Positions 50,274 to 59,571 of a stretch of 64,000 nt of DNA are shown piece by piece. This DNA comes from Candidatus Scalindua arabica (GTDB lineage Bacteria > Planctomycetota > Brocadiia > Brocadiales > Scalinduaceae): the NCBI GenBank assembly GCA_018263435.1, contig JAANXD010000073.1, positions 1-64,000 of the forward strand, written 5' to 3'. Numbering within the stretch: position 1 is the first letter of the stretch; the number at the start of each line of letters is the position of its first letter. Position numbers and translations under genes: made by a program. Under the pieces are notes generated by a model, which was not told the origin of the DNA, ran no database searches, and worked only from the letters and a program-made list of their open reading frames with translations.

Positions 50274-51050
50274 ATGAATAAATTCCCAAAACGTGTCACT
50301 ATTGAAATGACCAATGATTGCAATCTCTCCTGTATCATGTGTCCGAGACATTTCATGAAGGACACTGTCGGATACATCAAATACGATTTATGGTGCGAGT
50401 TGATTGATGAATGTAAGGGGGAAAGTGTTACGTTACTCCCGTTCTGGCGTGGTGAAAGTTTGCTTCATCCTCAATTTGGAGAATTGATTGATTATGCTCT
50501 TGGCAGGGTTAAAGCCGTGCAGTTTGCAACTAATGGTACTTTTATAAATGAAGAGAACGTGTCACTTCTGAGCAAATTTGATTTCATTTCTATCAGCATT
50601 CACAATGAAGCTGCAGTAAATAAATTGGATCTGTTACTGAAGCATTTACACAAAGATAAGCCTGAAATCCAGGCAAGCTTCGTAGAATCAGAAAAGAGCT
50701 GTGAATTGATAGATGCAGTCTTGGAAAAGGTAGATCGAGTGAGGATTTACAAGATGCACACAAATAATGGAGTTTATGGAAAATCAAATGTAGAACTCTC
50801 AAGGCAAGAATCATGTGCGAAGCTCATGAATGATATTGTGATAGCCTGCGATGGAACTGTATCGCGATGTTGTTATCTGTGGGAGACCAATAAATCATTG
50901 AGTGTGGTTTCCAGTTCAATTTACGATGTCTGGAATGGCACACATTACAGGGAAATCAGAAGAAGTTATCCTGATGCATTGTGTGAAAGATGCGACCAGT
51001 GGGGAGGGGAAACGCTGGGTAAAACAATTGAGAAAACACGGGTAAATTAA
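50274..51050 (+). CDS. radical SAM/SPASM-like protein
   Basis: EMTNDCNLSCIMCPRH (CX3CX2C); C-terminal cysteines CDGTVSRCC...LCERCDQW. Confidence 0.9.
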   Translation: MNKFPKRVTIEMTNDCNLSCIMCPRHFMKDTVGYIKYDLWCELIDECKGESVTLLPFWRGESLLHPQFGELIDYALGRVKAVQFATNGTFINEENVSLLSKFDFISISIHNEAAVNKLDLLLKHLHKDKPEIQASFVESEKSCELIDAVLEKVDRVRIYKMHTNNGVYGKSNVELSRQESCAKLMNDIVIACDGTVSRCCYLWETNKSLSVVSSSIYDVWNGTHYREIRRSYPDALCERCDQWGGETLGKTIEKTRVN

Positions 51051-53036
51051 ATGTGCGGAATCGCCGGTATATATAACTTAAAACGTAAACCAATTAATAA
51101 AGATGACATCAAAAAGATGTGTGACATTATGTACCATAGAGGACCTGATGATGCAGGTTATGTGCTGTTTAACGTGAAGGACGGCAATCTTAAGGATGAG
51201 GGTTACTGGCAAGAACTACGTGACGTAGAATTTGATGTTTCCAGTAAAAATGTTTTCAGAAACCATGGTTGCAACATGGCCTTAGGACATCGCAGATTAT
51301 CTATTATCGATCTTACGGAAGCAGCCCACCAGCCGATGTCTAATCGTACTAACTTTATATGGATTACTTATAATGGTGAGATTTACAATTTTAAAGAATT
51401 ACGTGGTGATTTGGAAAAATGTGGACATTGTTTTTTCTCCAGTTCTGACACAGAAGTAATAATCCATCTTTATGAAGAGTACGGTGTAGACTGCATTAAT
51501 CAACTAAACGGTATCTTTGCATTTGCTATCTGGGACGGACGCAAGAACCAGATGGTCCTTGCCAGAGACCGATACGGCGCTAAGCCTCTTTACTACACAA
51601 CACAGAACGATAATCTGATTTTTGCTTCAGAAATAAAAGCTATTATGCAAGCAAATGGTGTATCAGTCCATTTGAATGAATCAGCGGTAGCAGACTATTT
51701 CACATTCCAAAATACCTTTGGTGATGTTACCCTGTTCGATAATATCAAATTGCTGGAACCAGGTCACTTTCTTGTTGTAAAACAAGATGTAATTAAGAAA
51801 ACAAAATACCAGGATTTGATGCCTAAAGCAATTAATGGCGATAACACTGACATCGATTATGTGATGAAGTTCAATAACATCTTCAGCGATGTTATTGACA
51901 GACAGTTGGTTGCTGATGTTCCAATAGGTTCATACCTGAGCGGTGGTATGGATTCTGCCTCAATTTCGGCGTTAGCATCCCAACGACTTTCAAGGTTAAA
52001 GACATTTACCGGCGGCTTTGACACATCACTGGTTACCGGTTTTGAATCTGCCTTTGATGAAAGGGCAGATGCCGAGCTGCTCTCCTCGAAACTTCAAACC
52101 GAGCACTACCAGATGGTAATGCATGCCGGTGATCTTGAATGGGTAATGCCCAAGTTAATATATCACCTGGAAGATCTGCGAATGGGAATGACTTATCCCA
52201 GTTATTATATCGCCCAACTTAGTAGTAAATTTGTTAAGGTTGCCCTGGGTGGAGTGGGCGGTGACGAAATACTGGCCGGTTATCCCTGGCGCTACGTTAT
52301 TGTACGTGACTGTCTGGAGGACGAAGACTTTAAGCAGAAATATTTCAATTACTGGTCATCAAGGCTGGTTTCAGATACAGAAAAGGAGCATTTTTTTTCT
52401 AAGGCGTTTTCAGCCCGTTTAAACGGCCATAAACCTATAGATTCTTTTGATAAGATTTTTGATACGTATGAAAGCTCATTCCAGACACAGACAGAAAATA
52501 ATATTCGAAAGGCATTATATTTTGAGGTAAAAACGTTTTTGCACGGACTATTGGTTGTAGAGGACAAAATCAGTATGGCACATTCCCTGGAACTCAGGGT
52601 GCCAATGCTGGATAATGAACTGGTTGATTATTCTTTATCATTACCGGTTTCTATGTTGATTAATGACGGCTTTGCACAATCTAAGGGTGGTAGCGATGTT
52701 AATCGTATTGGAAAATACATATTTCGCAAGGCCATGGAATCAATTCTGCCGCAATCTATTGTTGAGAAACGCAAGCAAGGCTTTAGCGCCCCGGACCAGT
52801 CGTGGTATCGCACTAAACTGGTAGATTACATACGCTCACTTATCTTAGGCGAACAGGCCCTTGACAGGGGATATTTTAATAAAGCTTATGTGGAAAAGAT
52901 GTTTGAAGATCACATGACTGGAAAGGCCAACAACAGGCTACTATTATGGTCATTAATGTGTTTTGAGTGGTGGAACAGGGTATTCATTGACGAATATAAA
53001 ATAAAACAGCCTATCTGTGATACTCGAAACAATTAA
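51051..53036 (+). CDS. asnB: asparagine synthase (glutamine-hydrolysing)-like
   Basis: MCGIAGIYNL N-terminal Cys glutaminase; SYLSGGMDSASISALAS; VALGGVGGDEILAGYP. Confidence 0.93.
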   Translation: MCGIAGIYNLKRKPINKDDIKKMCDIMYHRGPDDAGYVLFNVKDGNLKDEGYWQELRDVEFDVSSKNVFRNHGCNMALGHRRLSIIDLTEAAHQPMSNRTNFIWITYNGEIYNFKELRGDLEKCGHCFFSSSDTEVIIHLYEEYGVDCINQLNGIFAFAIWDGRKNQMVLARDRYGAKPLYYTTQNDNLIFASEIKAIMQANGVSVHLNESAVADYFTFQNTFGDVTLFDNIKLLEPGHFLVVKQDVIKKTKYQDLMPKAINGDNTDIDYVMKFNNIFSDVIDRQLVADVPIGSYLSGGMDSASISALASQRLSRLKTFTGGFDTSLVTGFESAFDERADAELLSSKLQTEHYQMVMHAGDLEWVMPKLIYHLEDLRMGMTYPSYYIAQLSSKFVKVALGGVGGDEILAGYPWRYVIVRDCLEDEDFKQKYFNYWSSRLVSDTEKEHFFSKAFSARLNGHKPIDSFDKIFDTYESSFQTQTENNIRKALYFEVKTFLHGLLVVEDKISMAHSLELRVPMLDNELVDYSLSLPVSMLINDGFAQSKGGSDVNRIGKYIFRKAMESILPQSIVEKRKQGFSAPDQSWYRTKLVDYIRSLILGEQALDRGYFNKAYVEKMFEDHMTGKANNRLLLWSLMCFEWWNRVFIDEYKIKQPICDTRNN

Positions 53037-53063
53037 AATTATTATGAGAGAAGGATAATCCCA

Positions 53064-53816
53064 ATGGAATTTAGCAAAACAGGATACCAGACATTACTGG
53101 AAACTGCTTTGGATGCAGGTTACAGGTTTATACATTTTGATAATACCTTGCACTTAAAACAAGGTAAATGCTGCCTTCTTCGGCATGATGTGGATGTGGA
53201 CATTGGCGCTGCTCTGGAAATTGCAAAGGTTGAATCTGTCTTAGGTATCCGTTCTACTTTTTTCCTTATGTTGAGGTCGCCTCTTTATAATCTTATGGGA
53301 AGATCAAATAGTCGAATTGTTCAGGAGATTGTACATTTGGGACACCGGATAGGCTTACATTACGATGATGGATTCTGTCTGGATAAGCGGTATTCTCTTG
53401 AGGAATGGATATGTCTAGAATCGAGAATCCTCGAAAAAATGTTTGGAGTAGAAATCAAAGCAGTATCTTTTCATCAGCCGAGCCAGGCCATTTTGTCTGG
53501 AAAAATGAAACTTAATAATTATGTAAATACATATAATAAAAAAGAGCTTGATGGTTTTTACTATGTTTCTGATTCTAATAAAGTTTGGAAAGTTGAAAAC
53601 CCGTATAATATTTTCCAAAAAGAACTTTACAGCAAAGTACATCTTTTAATCCATCCTCTATGGTGGATTGGAGACTATAATTTGCCAACTGAGGATGTCT
53701 GGGAGCAAATGATCGTGTCTAATTTCTATCGTTCACAAAAGCAGCTTTTAGAAACCGAAAGAGCATATGGACATGCCAGGGAAATCACAATATCAAAGAC
53801 ATCAGTATGCTGTTAG
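53064..53816 (+). CDS. polysaccharide deacetylase-like protein
   Basis: LLRHDVDVDIGAALEIAKVESVLGIRSTFFLML...HRIGLHYDDGF. Confidence 0.65.
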   Translation: MEFSKTGYQTLLETALDAGYRFIHFDNTLHLKQGKCCLLRHDVDVDIGAALEIAKVESVLGIRSTFFLMLRSPLYNLMGRSNSRIVQEIVHLGHRIGLHYDDGFCLDKRYSLEEWICLESRILEKMFGVEIKAVSFHQPSQAILSGKMKLNNYVNTYNKKELDGFYYVSDSNKVWKVENPYNIFQKELYSKVHLLIHPLWWIGDYNLPTEDVWEQMIVSNFYRSQKQLLETERAYGHAREITISKTSVCC

Positions 53817-53833
53817 ATTGAAGGTATGAGATA

Positions 53834-54727
53834 ATGAAAAAAATTGTTATGTGTGGGAGCCATACAGGAGGCGCCCCTGCCATTCGTTCCCTTTTGTCAG
53901 AAGGTTATCAATTCCAGTACTTTGTATGTTTAACGCCAGAACAATCTGAAAGGTACTGCATTTCAGGATATTACGACTATAGTGAAATAGCAAGAGATTA
54001 TGGAATCCCTGTTTATCACCCAGAAACATATTCTTTAAAATCAAAGGAAGATGAGAAGTTCTTTAAGGATAACAAATTTGACCTTCTTATTCAGGGAGGG
54101 TGGCAAAGATTGTTTCCGGAAAATATTTTAGCAGCATTGACCATTGGTGCAATAGGCATTCACGGAAGTTCAGACTTCCTTCCAAAGGGAAGAGGCCGTT
54201 CACCTCTGAATTGGTCTCTTATTGAAGACAAGAAACGATTCATTATGCACTTATTCCTCATCAAATCGGGTGTTGACGATGGTGATGTATTTGATTTTAC
54301 AACTTTTGACATTAATGAATTCGATGATATTGAAACACTTTATTTTAAATATGCCATCGTCTACAAGAAACTAATGCTAAGATCTCTTCCCGGGCTTTTA
54401 CAAGGTAGTTTTACTGCTTTTCCTCAAAACGGAGAACCAAGTTACTATGCCAGGAGAACTCAGTCTGATGGTTTAATTGATTGGGAAACCATGGATGTAT
54501 GGCAAATTTATAATTTTACCAGAGCACAAACCAAACCCTATCCGGGAGCTTATGCTTTTATGAATGGGAAGAAATATACTATCTGGAAATGCCGCATATT
54601 TGACACAAGATTAACTTATAAGAAAGCACAATACGGAGAATGTGTTGAAGAATTTGAGGGGAAAATGATAATTAATTGTCGTGGAGGCTTATTACTCCTG
54701 GACGAATTTGAAGTATGTGAGGATTGA
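53834..54727 (+). CDS. formyltransferase family protein (ArnA N-terminal/Fmt-like)
   Basis: GIHGSSDFLPKGRGRSPLNWSLIEDKKRFIMHLFLIKSGVDDGDV. Confidence 0.85.
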   Translation: MKKIVMCGSHTGGAPAIRSLLSEGYQFQYFVCLTPEQSERYCISGYYDYSEIARDYGIPVYHPETYSLKSKEDEKFFKDNKFDLLIQGGWQRLFPENILAALTIGAIGIHGSSDFLPKGRGRSPLNWSLIEDKKRFIMHLFLIKSGVDDGDVFDFTTFDINEFDDIETLYFKYAIVYKKLMLRSLPGLLQGSFTAFPQNGEPSYYARRTQSDGLIDWETMDVWQIYNFTRAQTKPYPGAYAFMNGKKYTIWKCRIFDTRLTYKKAQYGECVEEFEGKMIINCRGGLLLLDEFEVCED

Positions 54728-54886
54728 ATATAGAAAATATACCCATAGAACAATATCACTTCTTAAAAGTCCATTAATAAAGCAATTAATTTGGTATATA
54801 GTTATCTTAAAGTGTAGGCCGTACTGAAGAAATTAATAATCTTTGCAAAGTTTATTTTAAATATGTTGATTATGGAGGAAGCAGGC

Positions 54887-55489
54887 ATGATTGATAAAAA
54901 TATTAAAGAGAAATGGAAAGAGCTTCTTGATGAATATGATAGCTGGACATATAAACAGCTAGATCCCGCATATTTAGATTCTATTAGAGTAATGTGACGG
55001 ATGTTTTCCGGACTTTCCTATAGTGAAGGAAAGCTTGTCCTCGACATTGGTTGCGGCAATGGGAGATATGGTGGAACTAATTATACAGAATCGGAATACA
55101 GTTATGTAAATTACAATTGTAGATACATAGGTATTGATCCTCTTTTAGGAGAGAATAGAAATGTCCCCTTTGTTCAATCAGTAGCTGAATATCTCCCTTT
55201 TAAATCAAAAATCTTTGATACAGTCATTATGGTAACCTCTATGGACCATTTTATGGATCTCGACATGGCTCTTTCTGAATGTAAACGTGTATTGAAACCA
55301 GGAGGTATTTTTGCGACTGCAACAGGCGTATATGAGGACCCTAATCATACTGACCCGTCTCACGTATACCACCTTACCCGTCAATCAGCTTTTGATGCTA
55401 CTGCAAAGCATTTTGAAGTAACACAGATAAACTTCTTTGAGGGTAGTGGTTGCAACTCGTTTTTCATCAGAGGTGTTAGAAGAGTATAA
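54887..55489 (+). pseudogene. class I SAM methyltransferase with in-frame TGA
   Basis: ATG 54887 behind GGAGG; TGA at 54995-54997; same frame continues as RMFSGLSYSEGKLVLDIGCGNGRYGG. Confidence 0.75.
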
Positions 55490-55649
55490 CATTTTAAGAC
55501 CATTCAGAAATTTTAATATCTGACTTTTTAATCGGAAAGTAAATGGTCACATCCCTGATTAATGATCCTGACATAGTCTTATGATTATGAAAGACCGAGC
55601 ACATACAGTTTTATATGTTGAACAATATTGACTTTCACTTTGTTTTTCC

Positions 55650-55760
55650 GGTTTATGGTATTCCACATATCCCATGAAGAAGATATTTGTACCCATCCCC
55701 CCCTATCGTATCTATCTGGAAACAGACTACTAATATCAGTATCCTTCCATAGCAACTCCA
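55650..55760 (-). pseudogene. relic fragment of a family 1 glycosyltransferase
   Basis: WKDTDISSLFPDRYDRGG then shifted MGTNIFFMGYVEYHKPEK; matches IYKNSDIGLFPNRCEGGTNLVLMEYMACGKPV of the 60551-61756 gene. Confidence 0.65.
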
Positions 55761-55823
55761 GGAAAAAACTAAATTACAAAGCTGTTTGATTTTGGCTCAA
55801 CAGGATTGCTACTATAAAACAAC

Positions 55824-56264
55824 TTAGATACTCCCAAGGAATTTTTCTATTGCCTCAACAAAAGCCGAGAAATCACCATGACCAGTCTTGCAATTTTCAA
55901 GAAGGACTTTATCGTCTACTGCCCAGTATCTATGGACAAGAGAATTTCTGAAATCAAAGAAAGGTTTAAGTGATAACGACAGCTCCTTTGATACAATTCC
56001 TACATTGCCCGCCTGCTTGATAGTATCAACATAGCCTTTAGCGGGAATAGAGTAATGTTTGGCTAGTATATGTTGTAGTACAAGTGACATGGCTTCTGAT
56101 ATCTCTACCAATGAATACTTTAAACTCTTTAACAGATGCTTTTCTTTTATTATCCCTTCTTCGTCATAGACATTAAAGAGAGCTTCTATATCCTTCGTAT
56201 TAGATGAAATGTCATAAAGATATCTTGTTATACGTTTTTTATCTATCTTCACCATATGCCTCAT
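55824..56264 (-). CDS. HepT-like (DUF86) toxin
   Basis: helical, FRNSLVHRYWAVDD (Rx4HxY). Confidence 0.85.
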   Translation of the reverse strand: MRHMVKIDKKRITRYLYDISSNTKDIEALFNVYDEEGIIKEKHLLKSLKYSLVEISEAMSLVLQHILAKHYSIPAKGYVDTIKQAGNVGIVSKELSLSLKPFFDFRNSLVHRYWAVDDKVLLENCKTGHGDFSAFVEAIEKFLGSI

Positions 56265-56664
56265 CTAAAACGAAATAATTAGCCCTGTATTCATTCGATA
56301 TACGCTCTATATAATTATTCCTAAGATCGAGGTCTTTGTCGACAAGCAATCTCCCTTCACACAGGATGTCTATCACAATATCATAAGGAGCATCATTAAT
56401 AATTCTGACATCGAAATCATCAACTACAAAGGATTCTATTCCTGCCTCTGAAACAGCATCACATAGTTTCTCTTTTACTTTGACAGGAAAGACAAACGAG
56501 TCTTCACCTTCGCTGGTGTACACAAATACATCTATGTCACGAAAAGCGTTATCTGCCACAAAAGAACCATGTAAATAGGCAAAAACCACCCCCCCCTCAC
56601 TGTTCAGGACTTTCGTAAATATTCTTACTATTGCTTCTCTTTTCTCAGCAGTCAAGGTATTCAT
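56239..56664 (-). CDS. MNT-type nucleotidyltransferase antitoxin
   Basis: YLHGSFVADNAFRDIDVFVYT (GSx10DxD); likely ATG at 56664 (MNTLTAEKRE). Confidence 0.85.
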   Translation of the reverse strand: MNTLTAEKREAIVRIFTKVLNSEGGVVFAYLHGSFVADNAFRDIDVFVYTSEGEDSFVFPVKVKEKLCDAVSEAGIESFVVDDFDVRIINDAPYDIVIDILCEGRLLVDKDLDLRNNYIERISNEYRANYFVLDEAYGEDR

Positions 56665-57170
56665 ATTTTCAACAATCCATAATAATTTCAAGGCAACAAT
56701 TTGCTTTATTATATAAGAGAGAATATTGATATCAAGGGAAAACAGACAAGAGAGTATTAACACTACCGCTATTAAGGTCATATGGTTAGTATCGTCAATG
56801 GTCACTCGGATTCTATCATGCACATTCGCTGTTCTATAATGTGACAATTTTCAATCAAAAAAAGCAAGAAATTGTCGACTTATGGACTAAAACAAGTGAG
56901 GTCTTCTTACGAGCTTTTCTCCACCCCATCCCCCAATTGGTTACTAAGCACAACATTTCTTCGGTTCACCCTGTCCCAATCAGTTTTTTTAGTTGCTGAA
57001 ATGAAGTCAAAGAAGTTTTTACCCGACAAATGTTGAAATATTTTCCGGAGAGAATAACTAGAAAAAGCATACTAATATTTCTTTGTATACTTGTTGTCGA
57101 TAACCCTAATTATTACAACTGGTTACCAGGTTTTTATATTATGAAGCAAAATTTTAATGTAGAACTATTC

Positions 57171-57188
57171 TTGGCATAACTTTAGCGC
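57171..57188 (+). promoter_or_regulatory. sigma-54 promoter upstream of GT-TPR gene
   Basis: TTGGCATAACTTTAGCGCT; GG-N10-GC. Confidence 0.75.
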
Positions 57189-57242
57189 TGATAAATATTA
57201 AAAAGTGAGTCGGCATAAAAATCACACAAAATAAATCCGACT

Positions 57243-57426
57243 TAAATTGAGAGATTTTGCCCGCCCGTACCGAACGGTACGTTCGGCCGGGTAGCCGCAA
57301 CCTTGAGGTTACGAAACTTACGTGAACCCACCAAATGTTAATAAACGCAGGCTACCCGCCTGAAAGACGTAGTCGGTCAGGAAGCCTCCGGCTACAATGG
57401 TATATAATATGAAATCGCTCAATTTA
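57243..57426. repeat. nested palindromic leader element, copy 2 (with internal extra palindromes)
   Basis: ends TAAATTGAGAGATTTT / AAATCGCTCAATTTA; shared core gtagccgcaaccttgaggtt...cgtgaaccca...aacgcaggcta; extra gtaccg-aa-cggtac. Confidence 0.9.
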
Positions 57427-57461
57427 GGTATAAATAAAAAACAATATGAGAAAGGCTGGTT

Positions 57462-59291
57462 ATGAATATTAAAGATGATACAAGAATATCTGATAATTTA
57501 TTAATTGTAAATGCAGTTGCCATGCAGACCTCCGGTGTAGGTGACTATGTCTATCGGGTGGAGCAGCCCTCAATTGCCATGGGCAAGGCCCCCGGAGTAA
57601 CAGTTATCAATGTCAGCACCATATCTCCTTACTTTGAAGTTCTATGCCTGCAGGCAGACGTTCTTATCTTGCACCTTCTGACAGAGCATGATTTGTTACC
57701 AATCATAGAAAAGCGAAAACAAAGAAACCTTGCAACAGTTTACGAAATATCAGATAACTTTGCGGCGATTCGACCTGATGGTGGGACGAAGAACTGGTTC
57801 AGTGACCCGGTAAATATGGCTTCAGCTATACAACTCATAAAGATGGCAGATGCCGCTCAGGTAACCGGAGAAGGCCTTCTGGAGAGATTGGGTGCTTTAA
57901 ATCCCAATATTGAGATCTTTGAGAATCAAATCAGTGAACTTGGTGAATACAGAGAGAGAACATCATCCGATTCTATTGTGATCGGCTGGGGCGGTTCATC
58001 AGGACACACCGAAGACCTGAACTATATAAAGCAATCTATTGTTGATATCTGCTCCAAATATCCCGATGTGCGTTTTTCTTTCATGGGAGATAAAGAGCAG
58101 TTTGTCAATATTTTCTCGTGCATCCCTGATGAGCGGAAGATTTATACGCCTCCCAGCACACTCAGGGATTATTTATGTTTTCTGGAAACACTGGATATTG
58201 GAATTGCAACGATGCTGGACACACCGTTTAACCATTGCCGTTCTGATATAAAATTTGTGGAATACGCCTCCAGAGGCGTGGTTCCCGTCCTTTCAGCTAT
58301 AACCCCGTACAAAAAACATGCTGTTCACGGGTCAAATGCCTTTCTATTTGATAACAATAACAAACTCAAGGCCATACTGGAAAACCTTATACAGGACTAC
58401 ACACTGCGAAAGGAAGTTTCCAGAAATGCCTATGATTATGTCAAAAGCCACCGTATGGAAGATCAACATACAGAAAAAAGAGTCGAATATTATAAGAACA
58501 TTTGCAGAGAGAAAACCGTTAAAAATCTCAAGGCGCTCAAACTTACCAGGTTAAGCCAGACAAGCGAAGCATACGATGTGGAGAAAACCAATGCAGAGGT
58601 TTTCCTCCGTAAGGGCGTAGCAAATGAGGCAAAAGGTAACACCACGGATGCAAGATTTTTGTACACAAAAGCGCACGAGCTTATGCCAGGTTATTATCTT
58701 CCACTTTTCTGGCTAGGCTATAGCTATATGAGGCATAACGACGAGGAGATGGCTATAGAGTTTTTTAATCGTACCATAGAAAAGAACCCACGTTCTGTCA
58801 GGTCTTTGCTTTATCTGGGCAATATTCTTGAATGGAGAGAGGAGAAAATGGCGTTACAATCTTACAAAGCGGCATCTTCCATATCACCATCCTATGCACC
58901 ATCCATAGAAGCAATTGCGCTGTTTTATGAAAATAAAGGAAACTATACAAAGGCAGTAGCATTCTACAACCATGCGCTTGAAGCAAATCCATTTTATAGT
59001 AAGGCCATCTGGAGCCTCGGTAGAGTATATGCAACCATTGAAGAAAAAGAAAAAGCGCTCAACGCTTTCAGAATTGCAGCCGATATGGCTCCATTGCATA
59101 AGGAATATCAGTTAGATCTGGCAGAGCATCTTTTTGAGGCAGGCAGTATCAAAGAATCGGCAAAATATTGCCTGAAGGCATTGGAGATTGATAAAAGCCA
59201 TACTCCGACACGTATCCTAATGAATAATATTATTAAGCTAAACAATGCACAGGTCTCAAAATCAGCCGACTCTTTTGAAAATATAGTGTAA
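57462..59291 (+). CDS. glycosyltransferase with C-terminal TPRs
   Basis: GWGGSSGHTEDLNYI, KFVEYASRGVVPVLSAITPYKKHAVHGSNAFLF; TPRs AIALFYENKGNYTKAVAFYNHALEANPFYSKAIWSLGRVY. Confidence 0.8.
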   Translation: MNIKDDTRISDNLLIVNAVAMQTSGVGDYVYRVEQPSIAMGKAPGVTVINVSTISPYFEVLCLQADVLILHLLTEHDLLPIIEKRKQRNLATVYEISDNFAAIRPDGGTKNWFSDPVNMASAIQLIKMADAAQVTGEGLLERLGALNPNIEIFENQISELGEYRERTSSDSIVIGWGGSSGHTEDLNYIKQSIVDICSKYPDVRFSFMGDKEQFVNIFSCIPDERKIYTPPSTLRDYLCFLETLDIGIATMLDTPFNHCRSDIKFVEYASRGVVPVLSAITPYKKHAVHGSNAFLFDNNNKLKAILENLIQDYTLRKEVSRNAYDYVKSHRMEDQHTEKRVEYYKNICREKTVKNLKALKLTRLSQTSEAYDVEKTNAEVFLRKGVANEAKGNTTDARFLYTKAHELMPGYYLPLFWLGYSYMRHNDEEMAIEFFNRTIEKNPRSVRSLLYLGNILEWREEKMALQSYKAASSISPSYAPSIEAIALFYENKGNYTKAVAFYNHALEANPFYSKAIWSLGRVYATIEEKEKALNAFRIAADMAPLHKEYQLDLAEHLFEAGSIKESAKYCLKALEIDKSHTPTRILMNNIIKLNNAQVSKSADSFENIV

Positions 59292-59319
59292 ACGTAACAA
59301 CATACAAGGATGTGTTTAG

Positions 59320-59571
59320 ATGAATGAAAAGTGTAAACATATATTACTAACCGCAGCAATTTTTTTATTGTCTGTGCCTGCATTTTCTCTGGCAGAAGAA
59401 GAGGAGACAAATATACTATTTATCTTTGATTCATCAGCAAGTATGACGAACCCTGTAAGTGACGTCGAATCCAAGATGGAGGCTGCAAAGAATGTGCTGT
59501 CTGAAGTAGTGGGATATCTACCGGAAAATATAAATGTAGGGCTTGCAAAAAAGATCGGGGTCAGACCTTGA
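59320..59571 (+). pseudogene. von Willebrand factor A-domain protein, truncated by RAYT unit
   Basis: signal peptide then NILFIFDSSASMTNPVSDVESKMEAAKNVLSEVVGYLPENINVGL; last codons lie in the transposon end. Confidence 0.8.

Noticed and set aside
59320-59571. VWA ORF as a complete small protein
   Set aside because: The VWA fold needs about 170 more residues and the last codons come from the RAYT inverted repeat, so it is treated as truncated.
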